Assembly: GCA_003255065.1 (NCBI GenBank)
Contig: QAOA01007722.1
Coordinates: 69,823 to 133,822 of the forward strand
Reading direction: 5' to 3'
Origin: Cercis canadensis
Taxonomy: Eukaryota > Streptophyta > Magnoliopsida > Fabales > Fabaceae
DNA length: 64,000 nt
Every line of letters starts with the position of its first letter. The first letter of the stretch is position 1. A program made the position numbers and the translations under genes. The notes beneath the pieces are model-generated. The model saw only the letters and a list, made by a program, of their open reading frames with translations. It did not search any database and was not told the origin of the DNA. Shown one piece after another: positions 23,977-35,572 of this stretch.

Positions 23977-25960
23977 TCAAGAATAACTCCAATGCAGGGT
24001 TCTGTGGCTTTTTCTTCCATGGTTTTCATGTGAAATTTGCAGCCTGGAGAAATTTCGACAAAGAATATTGTCTACAAATTCCTAGTACCATGATCACCAC
24101 CTCTTGGAGAACAGAAGGGGCCAAACAATAGTTCCAAGGTCAAAAGCATATCCTATTTTTGCACTTATGAAATTCCAATCAATTGAACTCTCAGTATCAG
24201 TATTTGAATGAGGTATTTTAGATGCTGGTGGTCCATTATCTATGCACTTTTCTGTCAATTGTGGTCCACATAACTTGTCATTACTTCAAATGAAGTGGCT
24301 TCAAATGACTGAAGCTGTGTACATGTGGGAACTCTTTCCTCCAAATGATTAAAGGAGTGGTTCAAGAATTCAAGGAAAGACAAACTTGCAAGTTGTGTGG
24401 GAATTTCTCCACACAAAGAGTTCTTTGACAAGTCCAAGGATTCCATGTGTCTCAAATTGCCTAAAGATGATGGTATTTGACAGGTTGAGAACATGCAATG
24501 CTTGAAAATTCATCAGCTCTTCTGGTATTGGCCCTTCAAAGTTGTTGGATGAGAAGTCTATGGAAGTGAAAAAACTAAAAATCTTACCCAAATTTCTTGT
24601 GATGCCTTTGCTGGTCAGTGTTACTGAATACTGATAATACACTAGATCAAGTTTAAGGAACTCATATTGGAGATATTTGAGCCCTGACACAGCTTCAACT
24701 TGATCAAGCATCATAGGCTTCCAAGATCTTAGGAGTGCTTGTGGAAATTTACCACTGAAATTATTGAGTGCTAGATCAACAATAAGAAGCTTCTGCCAAG
24801 TATTATTGCTCTTGGGACATTCAATGGGACCTTGGAATTTATTTTTCCACAATACCAGGACGCGAAGTGTAGCTATCTCCTTCAAGAAGCATGGAAAGCT
24901 GTCAATAATCTTATTATTTCCAAGATCAATCACCTCCAATGTTGTACAATTGGCGAGAGATTTTGGAATCTTCCCACCTAATAGATTTCCTTTAAGAGCT
25001 AGAGTCTTCAGAGCACATGAATCTGGAAACATATATGGAATAATTCCATTGAGCTTGTTATTTTCCAGATTCAAAATCCCAAGGGTCACTTTTTCCATCA
25101 AACATTGAGAAATTGTCCCACTAAATTTATTAAAGGAAAGATCAAGCACTCGAAGACTTGAAGCATTGCTAAAGGAATCAGGGATAATTGCCAATGTCAA
25201 ATGGTTGCCAAATTCATGTGGAATAATGGAGCTGAAGTTATTGCTGCAGCAGTCCATATAGGAAAAGTTTATCGGGAAGACAGGAAATTGTCCCTGGAAC
25301 TGATTGGAGTGAAGGTCAAGAACAAATGAATTGGTATTCAAATTAATTCTTAAAAGGCCCTTCTAAACCCACTACAAAATTGTTGGAAAGATTTAGGGAC
25401 TCAAAAAAAATAAGGTTCCAAATCCACTTGGGTATCATTCCTCGAATCTGGTTGTCTGGGAGATCTAGATAGCTTAATGTGAGCTAGTTTCTTAAGAAAA
25501 CCGGGAATATCCTCAACTTGCAGGAAGCCAAGTTTAGACTACTAATTTTGGGAAAAGAAATAGGCTAGCATACACAACATTAGCATCAATGGACAAGTTA
25601 TTGTATGAAATGTCTAGTTTTCTTAGATTTCGAAGGCTCTTAATCATGTCAAACTGCATTCTGCCATTGAACTTGTCTGAAGAAATTTGGAGGATACTAA
25701 GCCTTTTGAGATTAAAGATAGACCTAGGAATAGGACCCTCTAAATTATTACTGCTTAAATATGAGGCATTAATGCAGGAGAACATGGTTGAAAACTCGCC
25801 CAATTGACCATCAAAATGGTTGTAGGGAAGTAGAATCTTCTGCAGTGATGGGAGTGTAAAAAGAACTGAAGGGATTCTCCCATCGAGGGCATTATACCTT
25901 AAGTTGATCATGACAAAGACTTAGGAGACCTTTGAAGTGAGCAGAAGGAATTGGACATGT
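23977..25960 (-). pseudogene. Receptor-like protein (Ve1/Cf-type LRR-RLP), C-terminal part, broken
   Basis: RLPs are plasma-membrane LRR receptors without a kinase, used in immunity or development. Read on the minus strand, LRRs start at IPSAHFKGLLSL (about 25950), then LRYNALDGRIPSVLFTLPSL and SSNNLEGPIPRSIFNLKRLS. A 323-codon open frame (24370-25341) holds about ten more LRRs (VLDLSFNKFSGTIS, VIDLGNNKIIDSFP, IDFSSNNFEGPIPEELMN). A frameshift near 24490 leads to LDLSKNSLCGEIPTQLASL and the juxtamembrane RVPTCTQLQSF. The transmembrane end follows at about 24190-24090 (WNFISAKIGYAFDLGTIVWP, LLFSKRWW), then a short tail to a TGA at 23977-23979. Frameshifts and stops (for example near 25350-25500) make it a pseudogene. 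Repeat spacing and tail resemble the Ve1 group. Confidence 0.88.
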
Positions 25961-26652
25961 TAAACTACAAAAGTATTATATATTACATCTTCTTTTCAGT
26001 CCAATGTAAGACTACTATATTCCAAATTACTTAACACCACACTACTCTCATGTGAATATTCTTAATAAGCTAAATAGCTTATGCACTTGAGTTTGAAGAA
26101 AAGCTCGGCTTGATTATATATGAGTATAGATAGCTTATTAAAGGTTAATATATTAAAATTATGTGAGTATTTATGAGGCTAAATATAAGAATGTATTTCA
26201 GGAAAAAAGGACAACCATCTTGAAAAAAGCTACCCATAAGTCATAATCTTGGTATTTCTTTTATGTTTGTTTAGAGTGTTTTGTTACTTCCAAAAAGAAA
26301 GTGTATGGAACTCACTCTTAGGTGTTTATTCATTTATTGATATAATGAAATAAATTATCTTTTCTCATTGGTAATATATGGAAAAGAGAAACATCATATC
26401 AACCAGGAATTTTAGAAAGGGTGACTTTCCTTTTATTTCCAAGCTAATAGATACTTCGAATTCACATTGTAGAAGATGCAATTATCTAGAACGAAAACGA
26501 AACATGAGTGAACCACAAAGATGGGAAATTTAGGAGTCTCTTCTTTCGTTTATTTGTTATAGCTTACAATATTCAATTCTTTTGTTGTAATATTCAAGTC
26601 CCATTCCTAGTCCCCCAAAGCAATAAAGGACTTTAAAAGACCATTTTTTTTT
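25961..26652. other. Spacer resembling the spacer at 30.1-30.4 kb
   Basis: Sequence at about 26305-26560 (GTATGGAACTCACTC, GGGTGACTTTCCTTTT, ATGGGAAATTTAGGAGTCTC) is a diverged copy of 30120-30400 (ATGGAACTCATC, GGGTGACTTTCTT, ATGGGAAATGAGACTTTTC). This suggests duplicated intergenic sequence of an RLP cluster. No gene is visible. Confidence 0.5.
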
Positions 26653-26956
26653 GAATAAAATACCATTTTGGTCATTGAAAAATTATTACGTTGTCACTTC
26701 AGTTCTTAGTGCCACTTTAATTCTTAAAATATTCATCCGTCAGCCAATTTATTCTTTTGTCTATGTTAGTTAGTGAGGTTAGATGAAAAAGTGTGACACT
26801 TAAGTGATGATATGACACATTAAAAAAAACAAAAAAAAAACCGCCTCTCTCTCTCTCTCTGCTCCATCATCCCCATGCCCCTCCCTCTCTCTTCAACTCT
26901 TTCTCTCTCTGCCCCGTCGTCCCCATGCCCCTCCCTCTCTCTCTTCAACTCTTCCT

Positions 26957-27168
26957 CTCAAAAAGCAATCATAAATCCCTGGTCTGAAATACTTTGGGGG
27001 CATCGATGGGCACCTTTCGTTCGTATGAGTATATGGTTGCACCTTTTGTATTTGGGTAACTCCATTCGATACTTCCCTTTATTCTGACAATAAGGGAGCT
27101 TCTGAGTGTCTCCATCATTGCACCATTTTGGCAAGCGACTTGAATTGTTCTCAAAATAATATAGCACA
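26957..27168 (-). pseudogene. Captured 3' exon of an unidentified plant gene
   Basis: Read on minus: ENNSSRLPKWCNDGD, LPYCQNKGKYRMELPKYK, then a frameshift, then NERCPSMPPKYFRPGIYDCF before the right-hand repeat. Pro/Cys spacing suggests a secreted or lumenal domain. It looks like the last exon of a conserved gene I cannot name. It sits directly inside the left inverted repeat of the TIR element, as expected for a captured fragment. Confidence 0.6.
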
Positions 27169-27521
27169 CAAATAAGGTTTTATGCACTAAATGCATAAAC
27201 TACTACAAACAAGTTCTTTAACTTCTAATTTAAGTTACTAGAGCACATATATTTTGAATTAATATATGCATAGCTCTCATTGCACCATTTCATGAAAATG
27301 TCTCTCCAGACATTTATGATCTTATGTCTATAGGCAACACCCTTCACTCCTTGAAATAAATTCTTCCACAACTCAAACAACATCATTCTGATACTTCTAG
27401 AAATTTGCTACACTAGTGCATATATACAATCTTTTCTACTGATTATTAGCTGGCTAAAATTCCAGATTTATTGAAATTGTAACCCAAAAGACGGAAATGA
27501 TACTATCCAGGAAAAACTCAC

Positions 27522-27709
27522 CGTAAACTCTGTCACTTGAATAGAATCAGCAATTGGATCAAATAATCCTGACTCTTTCAAGAATAAAAGCAACACAAGA
27601 AGTTGACTTCCCATCATTGTAGATCCAGTCATGCTGTTCTGGAATTGTCAGCAGTTCATCAAAAGATGATCCCCGCTTTTCAACTTCCACCAAAATCTCA
27701 GGAAGGGAA
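27522..27709 (-). pseudogene. Captured middle exon of the same gene
   Basis: Minus-strand reading: GLSLPEILVEVEKRGSSFDE, LLTIPEQHDWIYNDGKSTSC, VAFILE, then after a frameshift GLFDPIADSIQVTEFT. It ends at a GT donor (exon end 27522, intron starting GTGAG). Probably lies upstream of the exon at 26957-27168 in one transcript. The frameshift shows it no longer encodes the original protein. Confidence 0.6.
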
Positions 27710-27898
27710 AGTCCCTTCAGAATCACAGAAAACTACATGATTAACTCATTTTCAAGCAACAGTGACAAATTCCAAATAATTAGAAAGCAATCATAAATCA
27801 TAGATACAGATGGCAAGTGTGCCACTTGTGCATGTTAAGGGTCCTAACAACATGTATAACATATATAGAAAAGAGTTCCAATTGCTAAATGTTGTACT

Positions 27899-28466
27899 TG
27901 TTAGGAAAACGATAATAGAGACTATAAATGGATGGCTTTGAGACGTGAATAATTATACTGTCTTGAGTGTAATATTGTTTCTCTATGTAAAGCAAGTTAT
28001 CCCAGGATATAACAAAACCCTCAAAAACTCTCAATGAAAAAGTGAATATTAATGCATTAGGGAGTTCCATTTTATAGACTTGATAAGACACTAATAAACA
28101 AATACGACTGGTTAGTAATCAACAGACATAATTATTTATTTGAAATAGGCACAAATGTCTGTTTGAAACAGACACAACTGTCTATTCGATTTTACTTATA
28201 AACATTTTCTAAATAGGCAACTGTTTGTTTAATAAACATTTTAATTTAATTAATTGCCATCCGAACCAGGTCAAACTAACCCGAACTGGTCCGGTCCGAT
28301 TATTAAAATCAGATTTTAAAATATTTGTCAAATCAAGTGCTTAAGTGTCAATCAAAGACCATTAAACATCTTTGACTTGCTAGGCTATTGGGCTAGCCTT
28401 ATGGGCATATGTAATTCAACCAATGTGGGACTTGGTTTTATAACCATCATTACAAACTATTCAATA
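27899..28466. mobile_element. Solo LTR of family C (Copia-like) inside the Pack-type element
   Basis: 568 bp starting TGTTAGGAAAACG and ending ACTATTCAATA (TA for CA), flanked by a perfect 5-bp duplication GTACT (27894-27898 and 28467-28471). It matches 33573-34265. It lies in the intron between captured exons, so it inserted after the capture. LTR strand was not determined. The open frames within it are fortuitous. Confidence 0.88.
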
Positions 28467-28577
28467 GTACTTATGTATGCAATGGATCGTAACTAATTAT
28501 CTGATGACAATGTTTGAATCTATAGTGTTAAATACGCCAAAACTTCATGACACTAACACAAGAAGAATGCAGCACAC

Positions 28578-28669
28578 CTTAGTTCCAAGTCGCTTATTCA
28601 AGGCTTCCTTCCACATATTATCAGCATACTCAGGTTGGATTTGATTCCAAACTGTCATACAGAAGCAAC
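28578..28669 (-). pseudogene. Captured 5' exon of the same gene
   Basis: A 92-bp exon with good splice borders on minus (TTCTGCAG|GTTGC at 28669 and ACTAAG|GTGTGC at 28578) encodes CFCMTVWNQIQPEYADNMWK and EALNKRLGTK. The exon is intact and in the same order and strand as the other two captured exons. Confidence 0.6.
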
Positions 28670-29506
28670 CTGCAGAACAACATAGATAAAGGTCAAAAGA
28701 CTCAATCATGAATAACTCTTTTAAGTTTCGTAGATTGTGGCTCAAGCATACATAAGAAATAGAAACAGAAGGAGGTAAACAAATAACATGAAGACAAGAG
28801 AAGGAGGGGCATAGGGACGATGGGCAGAGAGAGAGAGAAATGAAAGAGAGGAAGAGTTGTAGAGAGAGAGGGAGGGGCATGGGGACAATGGAGTAGAGAG
28901 AGAGAGAGAGAGATGAGAGAAAGAAGGTTTTTTTTTTTTAATTTTTTTAATGTGACATATCACGACATAACGGTCACATAAGCACTTAATTTGCCACATA
29001 GACTATTTCATCTAATCTCACTAACTGACCTAGATGGATGATTAAATTGGCTTACGAAATATAAATTGAAGGACTAAAGTGATACTAGAAATAAATTAAG
29101 AACTATAATGATAGTATGACAATTTTTTTAGTACCAAAAAAGTATTTTACTCTTTTTTTTTTTGACGAAAATTGAACTTAGATGTTATACGTACCACCAA
29201 TGCAATTCTTTGCATCAAAAGCAGTTCCGAGTTCTAAACAAATTAACGAGAGAAGAAAAGATGATGAACAGGGGATTGTACATTTTAAAAATTATGCTAT
29301 CTTGTTAAAAAATTGAAATAAAAAGATTGTGAAATAAGCTTTTGCAAAATATAAATAAATGCTATCATTTAAAAACTGTCAGCCCCTTTATAAATTAAGT
29401 GGCTCATCAGAGAAAGGACTAAGCCAATTCTTTAAGTCTTTCAGAATCAAATGAGACAAAATATTGAATTTTCTAAGCCAACTGTAAGCCAACCCCTTTA
29501 TAATTA

Positions 29507-29939
29507 GGGAAAAGTCTAAAAAACTCCTTCAACTTTGTTTTATGTGCAATTCACCCCCAATTATTTTAAAATGTGCAAATAACCCAAGGAAATGACTGAC
29601 AGCGAGGAGGATAAAGATTGCTGAGGGAAGATGGTCAACTGCGAAGACTTAGAGAGAGAGAGTAAGGGCATGAGGAGAGAGAGAGGCATGGGAAAAGGAT
29701 CTTTGATCGAGACCCACAGCAGAACATACCAAAGCCATTACAAGAGTCATAAAGATGGATTTTGGAGAAGATTTACACGTGATGAGCATGTGACTATTTT
29801 TGTCCAAAAATGGATGTCTGTTTGTAAAATGTTTTCTACATATTTTAAAAGTATATGGGGGTGAATTGTACATTTTGAAACTATTAGGGGTGAACTGCAA
29901 ATAAAGAAAAGTTAAAGGGGGTAAATTGTATTTTTTTCC
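29507..29939. mobile_element. Mutator-like MITE with 9-bp target duplication
   Basis: 433 bp with imperfect terminal inverted repeats: GGGAAAAGTCTAAAAAACTC on the left, and on the right the reverse complement begins GGAAAAAAATACAATTTACC. Both arms carry CAATTCACCCCCA-type repeats. It is flanked by a perfect 9-bp duplication TTATAATTA (29498-29506 and 29940-29948), the Mutator-superfamily length. It has no transposase; a 77-codon frame inside has no recognisable content. Confidence 0.85.
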
Positions 29940-29950
29940 TTATAATTATG

Positions 29951-30285
29951 CATGGAACTCATCTACTCCGTTTTCTATTTAATGATTCAATGAACAAAAA
30001 TATTGAATTTTTTCTTTTCTCTGAAATGTTTAATAAGCATGATTATGAACCAGGAATATTAAAAGGGGTGACTTTCTTGGTTTCTTTTTTCTTCCCAGCG
30101 AAATAGAGACTTACAAAAAGAATATGGATGGAACTCATCTATTCCATTTACTATTTAATGATTCAATGAATAAAATATTGAATTTTCTCTTTTCTCCGAA
30201 ATATTTAATAAGCATGATCGTGAACCAATGAATATTAAAAGGGGTGACTTTCTTTTTTCTTCCCTGCGAAATAGAGACTTTGAGT
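29951..30285. repeat. Tandem duplication of about 170 bp
   Basis: ATGGAACTCATCTAYTCC starts both copies (about 29951 and 30125). Both continue through TTTAATGATTCAATGAA, AATAAGCATGAT, AAAAGGGGTGACTTTCTT and GCGAAATAGAGACTT. A third, diverged copy lies near 26.3 kb. The MITE ends just before the first copy. Confidence 0.8.
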
Positions 30286-31965
30286 TCACCTTGAAGTTAA
30301 GACGTAGGAAGACAGAAATCAGTTATTTAGTATGAAAAAGAAACTTGAATGAACAAGGAAAATGGGAAATGAGACTTTTCTTCTATTCATTCGTTTTATG
30401 AACGTTCCATTCTTTTGCAGTCACGGTTCCAGATGTACCAACTACCAAGATAATTGCAAAATGACATGTTACATTGTTACTAGCTGGTAGACATGGAAAC
30501 TGAGACTTTGATTGGTGATGATAATTGATGGTAAAAATGGAAAACAAATGAAGACTTTTTTTTTTTTTTTTTCATTTACATGGGAGTCGAATCCAATACA
30601 TCTCCTAGTCCTATACTTTTTCTATAATAAACTTACATTCCTATTATTTATAATCCGTGTATGTCTATCTTAACCCTATACTTTCGCTATAATAAACTTA
30701 TTATATTCCTATCGTTTAGAATATATGTCATCATTTTCTAACAGGGAAAATACATTAAGACTTTGTTTCTTTTGATAGAAATGGATTTCAAAGAAATGTT
30801 TTTGCATAAGAGTTAAAAATTCTTAGGAAAAAATAATTTTCCTGAAAACCAATTTTATCAAAACAAACTGAGCCTTAAGGGAAAAAAAGTAGCACATTGT
30901 TCTCTCAACACTTTAGAAGACCAAAAAAAATAAAATAAAAAAGAAAGAAAGAAATTGCTTAGCTGTAATGAATGCTTCTCCTTCACTTGTCATGTCTTGT
31001 TTCATTATATTCACAAGATGTTAACACTACCCTGGATATGATATTAATGAGAAAATTCTTGCATGGAAACATTAAGCTCAACTCAATTTTAATTTCTGCA
31101 ACTCTGCATTACCACTAATATTATTATTAGCACTGCATTAAGCATATAGCCCAAATTTGTCTTACAAGTTATAGAAGTCCTTTACCAATCCATCATCACA
31201 TTCACGTCAGCAGATAACAGCAACCCAATAAGTCCTCCATTATATATTTGGAGGGTTTGGAGGCAAATCCATATTTGGGTCTGAGCCTCCGTTAGATAAA
31301 AGGAAAATACTATAACAGGCCTTATGTTTTTTGTGTTAGGCACAAAGATTATGGAGAAACAAAATAATATTTACCAGAACCTTATGCCTATGTAGATGAG
31401 ATATGTACGTAAAGGAAGAATATAGAGTCTAATATTAATCCAAATTGTTTGATTATAGTTCTTAAAGTTATCTTACTATTTACATCGATCTGCTTCTTTT
31501 ATAGAGAACTTAAAGGACTCCTCTCGGTTTATATATATCAATAAACTTTATTACATCGATTAGATAGTTAGAAACGTAGGTTAGATGCATAACTAAATTT
31601 CTTAAAGAGACCTTCAGCACAATAAACCATTTATTCCATTGTCAAAACTAGTCCCTAACTTATTGTGTGTACCTTATTTCTTTATAGACCATTGAAGTCT
31701 ATATCCATATACAATGTACATATATTTACAATCAGGTTACAAGACACTAGGTATATGGACCGTGGTTGTCCTTCCTAATATTATCTACCAAATAAAACAT
31801 AGTAACATTTTGAATCTTTCATTCCACACAGGCATTATTTTGGTCCTCTCCACTTTACTTCGATGAATCACCTAACAACAAAGAGAAATTGTATAAAATG
31901 TACAAAGCCCATCACAGAACAGACACACAAGGAAACTACGTGAATTCAAAACATTATTTTGGTTC
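30286..31965. other. Spacer without recognisable gene
   Basis: It includes a T run near 30556 and a short duplicated phrase (CCTATACTTT...CTATAATAAACTTA at about 30611 and 30674). No coding domain was seen, and no continuation of the RLP frames was recognised in it. Confidence 0.5.
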
Positions 31966-32434
31966 TCTCCCCTAGCACAGTTTCCTTCCACTAAGGACGA
32001 CAGACTTGAGAGAAGAATTCAAAGGGAATGCTGGTAATGACCCCTGAAGAAACTCACTGCCTGATTAGCCAAGAGTTTGTAAGGTTGTTACCTTGAAAAT
32101 TTTCTCTGCAACATTTCCATATAATCCAGAGTTTCTGAAGAGCAAGGAAGTCAACTTGGAAAAATTTCCTACAAATTCAGGAAATGGAGCAAACACTTGT
32201 TTTGAGTAAGCAGTGAATGATGGATAGGACCCGTGAGGTCACAGTTGGACATGCTCATCACTTGCAAATTAGGTAGCCATAATGATAAAGACTGGCTCAA
32301 CTCACAGCCATTGGCTGATATTTGAACACCATCTAAAAGCAGTTCTCTGAGCTCAGACAGATTCTGAATTATCGTTGTCAAATTGGGGTTCTCAAGTCAA
32401 GTGCAGTTACATGACCATTTCTGCATGTAACACC
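31966..32434 (-). pseudogene. Receptor-like protein, N-terminal LRR fragment
   Basis: On minus, GVTCRNGHVTALDL (end of the N-terminal cap and first strand) runs into NLSELRELLLDGVQISANG, LPNLQVMSMSNCDLTGPIHH and, after frameshifts, FAPFPEFVGNFSKLTSL and GSLPAFPLNSSLKSVVLSG. This is the Ve1-like RLP order, but about 100 residues usually found between the cap and the NL-TT-I-QNL repeat appear to be missing. The fragment ends at 32434, exactly where an LTR-like repeat begins. It may be the 5' part of the gene whose 3' part lies at 23977-25960, or a second paralogue. Confidence 0.8.
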
Positions 32435-33189
32435 TGTTAGAAAATTAAATTTTAGATAAAAGAGAATAATCAGACAGACAAAATAGAAAAATAATAATTT
32501 TGTGCTAGTATATAATTAATTAAGCACCCAGAGATTTACACTAAGCAATCCTGAAGATCTCTCCTCAAAATCACCTTTGAACTATTGAAGAAACGTTGGA
32601 ATTAATAGAAGAAGCAGATACTGTGTGTTTTATAAATATTATTCTTGGACTCATGATTCTTCTACTTATAGAATAACTCACATCATTTTCAAATAGACAT
32701 GATTTAAACATGAAAGTTATTCGATCTATTATAATGAAAATGCATGTGACACACTTCTTCACTTGAATAGATCAAAGACACACACCCCTTTATTTGAAGA
32801 GACTCACCTCTTCTCACTTAAAGAGATGCAACTAACACATGTATATTTAAAAACTAAGATGTTTTATAAATCTCTTTTATACTTTACTGGTTTATGACTT
32901 CATCCNTCATGATTCTTCCACTTATAGAATAACTCACATCATTTTCAAAGAGACATGATTTAAACATGAAAGTTATTCGATCTATTATAATGAAAATGCA
33001 TGTGACGCACTTCTTCACTTGAATAGATCAAAGACACACACCCCTTTATTTGAAGAGACTCACCTCTTCTCACTTAAAGAGATGCAACTAACACATGTAT
33101 ATTTAAAAACTAAGATGTTTTATAAATCTCTTTTATACTTTACTGGTTTATGACTTCATCCTCTATTTCTGAAATTTATTTTTCTAACA
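32435..33189. mobile_element. LTR-like repeat D, containing an N-flanking duplication
   Basis: The termini TGTTAGAAA and TTTCTAACA are perfect inverted repeats, as in many LTRs. No 5-bp duplication was seen (ACACC against ATTTT), so this may be one end of a larger or rearranged element. A related diverged stretch follows at about 33200-33560. The real length is likely about 500 bp because 255 bp are duplicated around N. Confidence 0.5.
32651..33161 (+). repeat. 255-bp direct repeat around a single N (probable assembly seam)
   Basis: 32651-32905 and 32907-33161 are near-identical 255-bp copies with N at 32906 between them. Both start TCATGATTCTTC and end TTTATGACTTCATCC. A few substitutions could be allelic. 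Confidence 0.9.
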
Positions 33190-33572
33190 ATTTTAAGACC
33201 ATATTTGCCCCCACTAATCCAGCTCTAGGATTTGTCTAAGCATCCAAAGATTTACCATCTGCAATCATAAAAATCTCTCCTCAAGAACACTTTTGAACGG
33301 TTAGAGAAATGTTAAAACTAATAGAAGAAGGAAATTCTTTTTGTTTTATAATTTTTATTCTTGGACTCTTTGTTTCTTTATTTATAGAAGAACTCACATC
33401 TTTTCCAAATAGGCATGATTGTTTAAAACATAACTCTTCATTATGAAAAATCTATAGGATCTTTTTATCATGAAAAGGCATAGGATACACTCCTTTATTG
33501 GAATAGACACAACTCTTCTCTTTTAAGTTGGTTTGTCATGAAAAGGCATAAGATACACCCACTTGAATAGAC

Positions 33573-34265
33573 GGTTAGAAAACAAAATTAGGGAGACAAC
33601 AAATTAATTGCTTTGAGGTGTGAATAATTATAGTATAATATTGCTTCTCTATAAAAGCAAGTTACCTTAAGATACAACAAAGCCCTAAAAAATTTTGAGA
33701 TGTAAAAACATGAATCTTGATTACATTAAAGAAATCTAGAACTTCCCTTTTATAGACTTGAAGAGACACCTTTGAACAAATATATCTTGTTAGTTATTAA
33801 TAGACATAACTGTCTGTTGCAATCATACATTAATCAAATAGTTAAAATTGTTTGACCTAATCAACCTTTTAATAAAATAACTGACATCCAAACGGGGTCT
33901 AACAGACCTGACCCGAATCATTCCAGAAATAAAACCCGATATTAAGATTGTTTGACCTAATAAACCTTTTAATAAAATAAAAGACATCTGAAATGGATCA
34001 AACCAACCCGACATAGACTAGTTCGAAAATAAAACTACATAGTAAAATATTTGTCAACTCAAGGCCCAAGATGCCCCAAGTGCCAATCAAGGACATTTAA
34101 ATATCTTTGATTTGCAAAGTAAGTGAGCTAGCATCATGAGCTTGTGTAGCCCATTTATCTAAAGTAACTCTTTCCCTCTTATTGCCTTCTACAAAGTCTC
34201 AAACTTTCTTTGTTTTGTCCAATATGGGACTTGGCTTCACAACTTCATTTACAAACTATTCAACA
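33573..34265. mobile_element. Second solo LTR of family C
   Basis: It starts GGTTAGAAAAC (TG decayed to GG) and ends ACTATTCAACA. Flanks TAGAC and CAGAC match at four of five bases. It is similar along its length to 27899-28466, with an added internal duplication of about 90 bp around GATTGTTTGACCTAATAAAC. Adjacent sequence on both sides belongs to repeat D, so it is nested. Confidence 0.75.
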
Positions 34266-34286
34266 CAGACACACTCAAAGAGACAA

Positions 34287-35038
34287 CCAATGGCGGAGCT
34301 GTGTTATGCTTAGGGTGGTTCATCAACTTTGTAATACCCACTAGAGCCATGTTGTTCTTTTATTGTTTGAACCTCTCAACATATTTTGTCTTGTTCTTGC
34401 ACCCAAAGAATATAATTTGTCTAGTTATTAGTTTTTTTTTTAAAACTTTTTCAACTAAAAGAGATAAGCTTAAAAAATAAAGTAATATTATCTGTCAGTT
34501 GTTAGCCTTAAGCTATCCTGCTTTGTTCTAGTTGGCACAATTCTAGCTTAATTAAACCAACTTAAATATTTCATTAAAACAACTCATTTAAATACTTTTC
34601 TATATATATATAAAAAAAAAAGACTTTTATGTTAAACTTGGTCTTTAAATGTAGTAGTATAAGACTAATTAATTAATGTGAAAGTAATATTATATAAAAA
34701 GGCCCTTCCTCAGAAAAACAATCATCTTAAACTAGATATGATATTACTTCTATTGGATGGCTTATAAATAAATCTCTCAATAGAAAGGCAATTTCATTGT
34801 TACACTCTTTTCAATCTAATGAAACTAATTTTCATGGAGATGTAGATATATANAATCTAATGAAACTAATTTTCATGGAGATGTAGAAATATAATATATA
34901 TATAATATCATATTGATATTCGGTTAGAAGATCGTACAACAAATTCCTAGTAACACGTTTAAATAATATCATCTTAATGTAAATATTTACCTTATTTATT
35001 ATTTTAAACAAAGAATTACACCCCTTGCTCCACCACTG
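34287..35038. mobile_element. Possible small TIR element
   Basis: CAATGGCGGAGC at the left and the reverse complement CAGTGGTGGAGC at the right form short imperfect inverted termini. The sequence outside both ends looks like repeat D. No clear target duplication was found. A 40-bp N-flanking duplication (34813-34893) lies inside. Confidence 0.35.
34813..34893 (+). repeat. 40-bp direct repeat around a single N (probable assembly seam)
   Basis: 34813-34852 and 34854-34893 are 40-bp copies starting AATCTAATGAAACTAATTTT with one visible mismatch, separated only by N at 34853. Confidence 0.85.
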
Positions 35039-35414
35039 CACACACCCCTTACGTGAAGAGCCACGATATTTCTTAGACACGCTAACACTTGTATATTTAC
35101 AGACTAGTGTGTTTTAGAAATCTCCAATAATAGCTGCCCAAGAACAACAATCTTTGCGTGAATTCCACAATGCAAGTTTCGGAGAAGTGAGAGATTTCAT
35201 GTTCAAACTTTCAAATTTAGAAAACTTTTCCCATGTCATGGGAATCCAAGATTCCCAACCTCCAACCTCCATGGGAATGTTTTTGTAGAAAAATTGCTCA
35301 AAAACATTCTTGGGAATCCTATTTACCTATGAATGTTTTTTTTTTTTTTAAACCTTGTAACAAACATAAGAATCTTACATTCACAATGATTCTTAGGAAA
35401 CTAAAAAAAATCTA

Positions 35415-35509
35415 GGGAAAAGTCCAATTACATGTGTCACGCACGTAAGAAAGAAATGAATGTGACACGTGGCATTTTTCGTCCATTTTTGGATGGCCAT
35501 ATGGGGATC

Positions 35510-35572
<63 letters not shown>

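Larger units (their letters stand above)
26653..29152. mobile_element. Pack-type TIR transposon (Mutator-like) with captured gene exons
   Basis: Imperfect inverted repeats of about 330 bp (26653 to about 26970, and about 28800-29152) begin GAATAAAATACCATTTTGG and GAGTAAAATACTTTTTTGG. Both contain a long CT/GA microsatellite with CCCCATGCCCCTCCCTCTCT. The element is flanked by nine T on the left (26644-26652) and eleven on the right (29153-29163), consistent with a 9-bp T target duplication typical of Mutator-like elements. The interior (about 1.8 kb) has no transposase but has exons with splice signals from a host gene. A poly-T duplication is weak evidence, so the superfamily call is tentative. 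Confidence 0.72.

Noticed and set aside
24764..25108. 114-codon + strand frame
   Set aside because: It is a shadow of the minus-strand LRR coding sequence.
26875..27087. 70-codon frame with PLPLSSTLSLSAPSS
   Set aside because: It is a translation of the CT microsatellite in the inverted repeat.
32435..33189. Solo LTR with target duplication
   Set aside because: The TGTTAG...CTAACA ends fit, but flanks ACACC and ATTTT do not match, so only an LTR-like repeat is reported.
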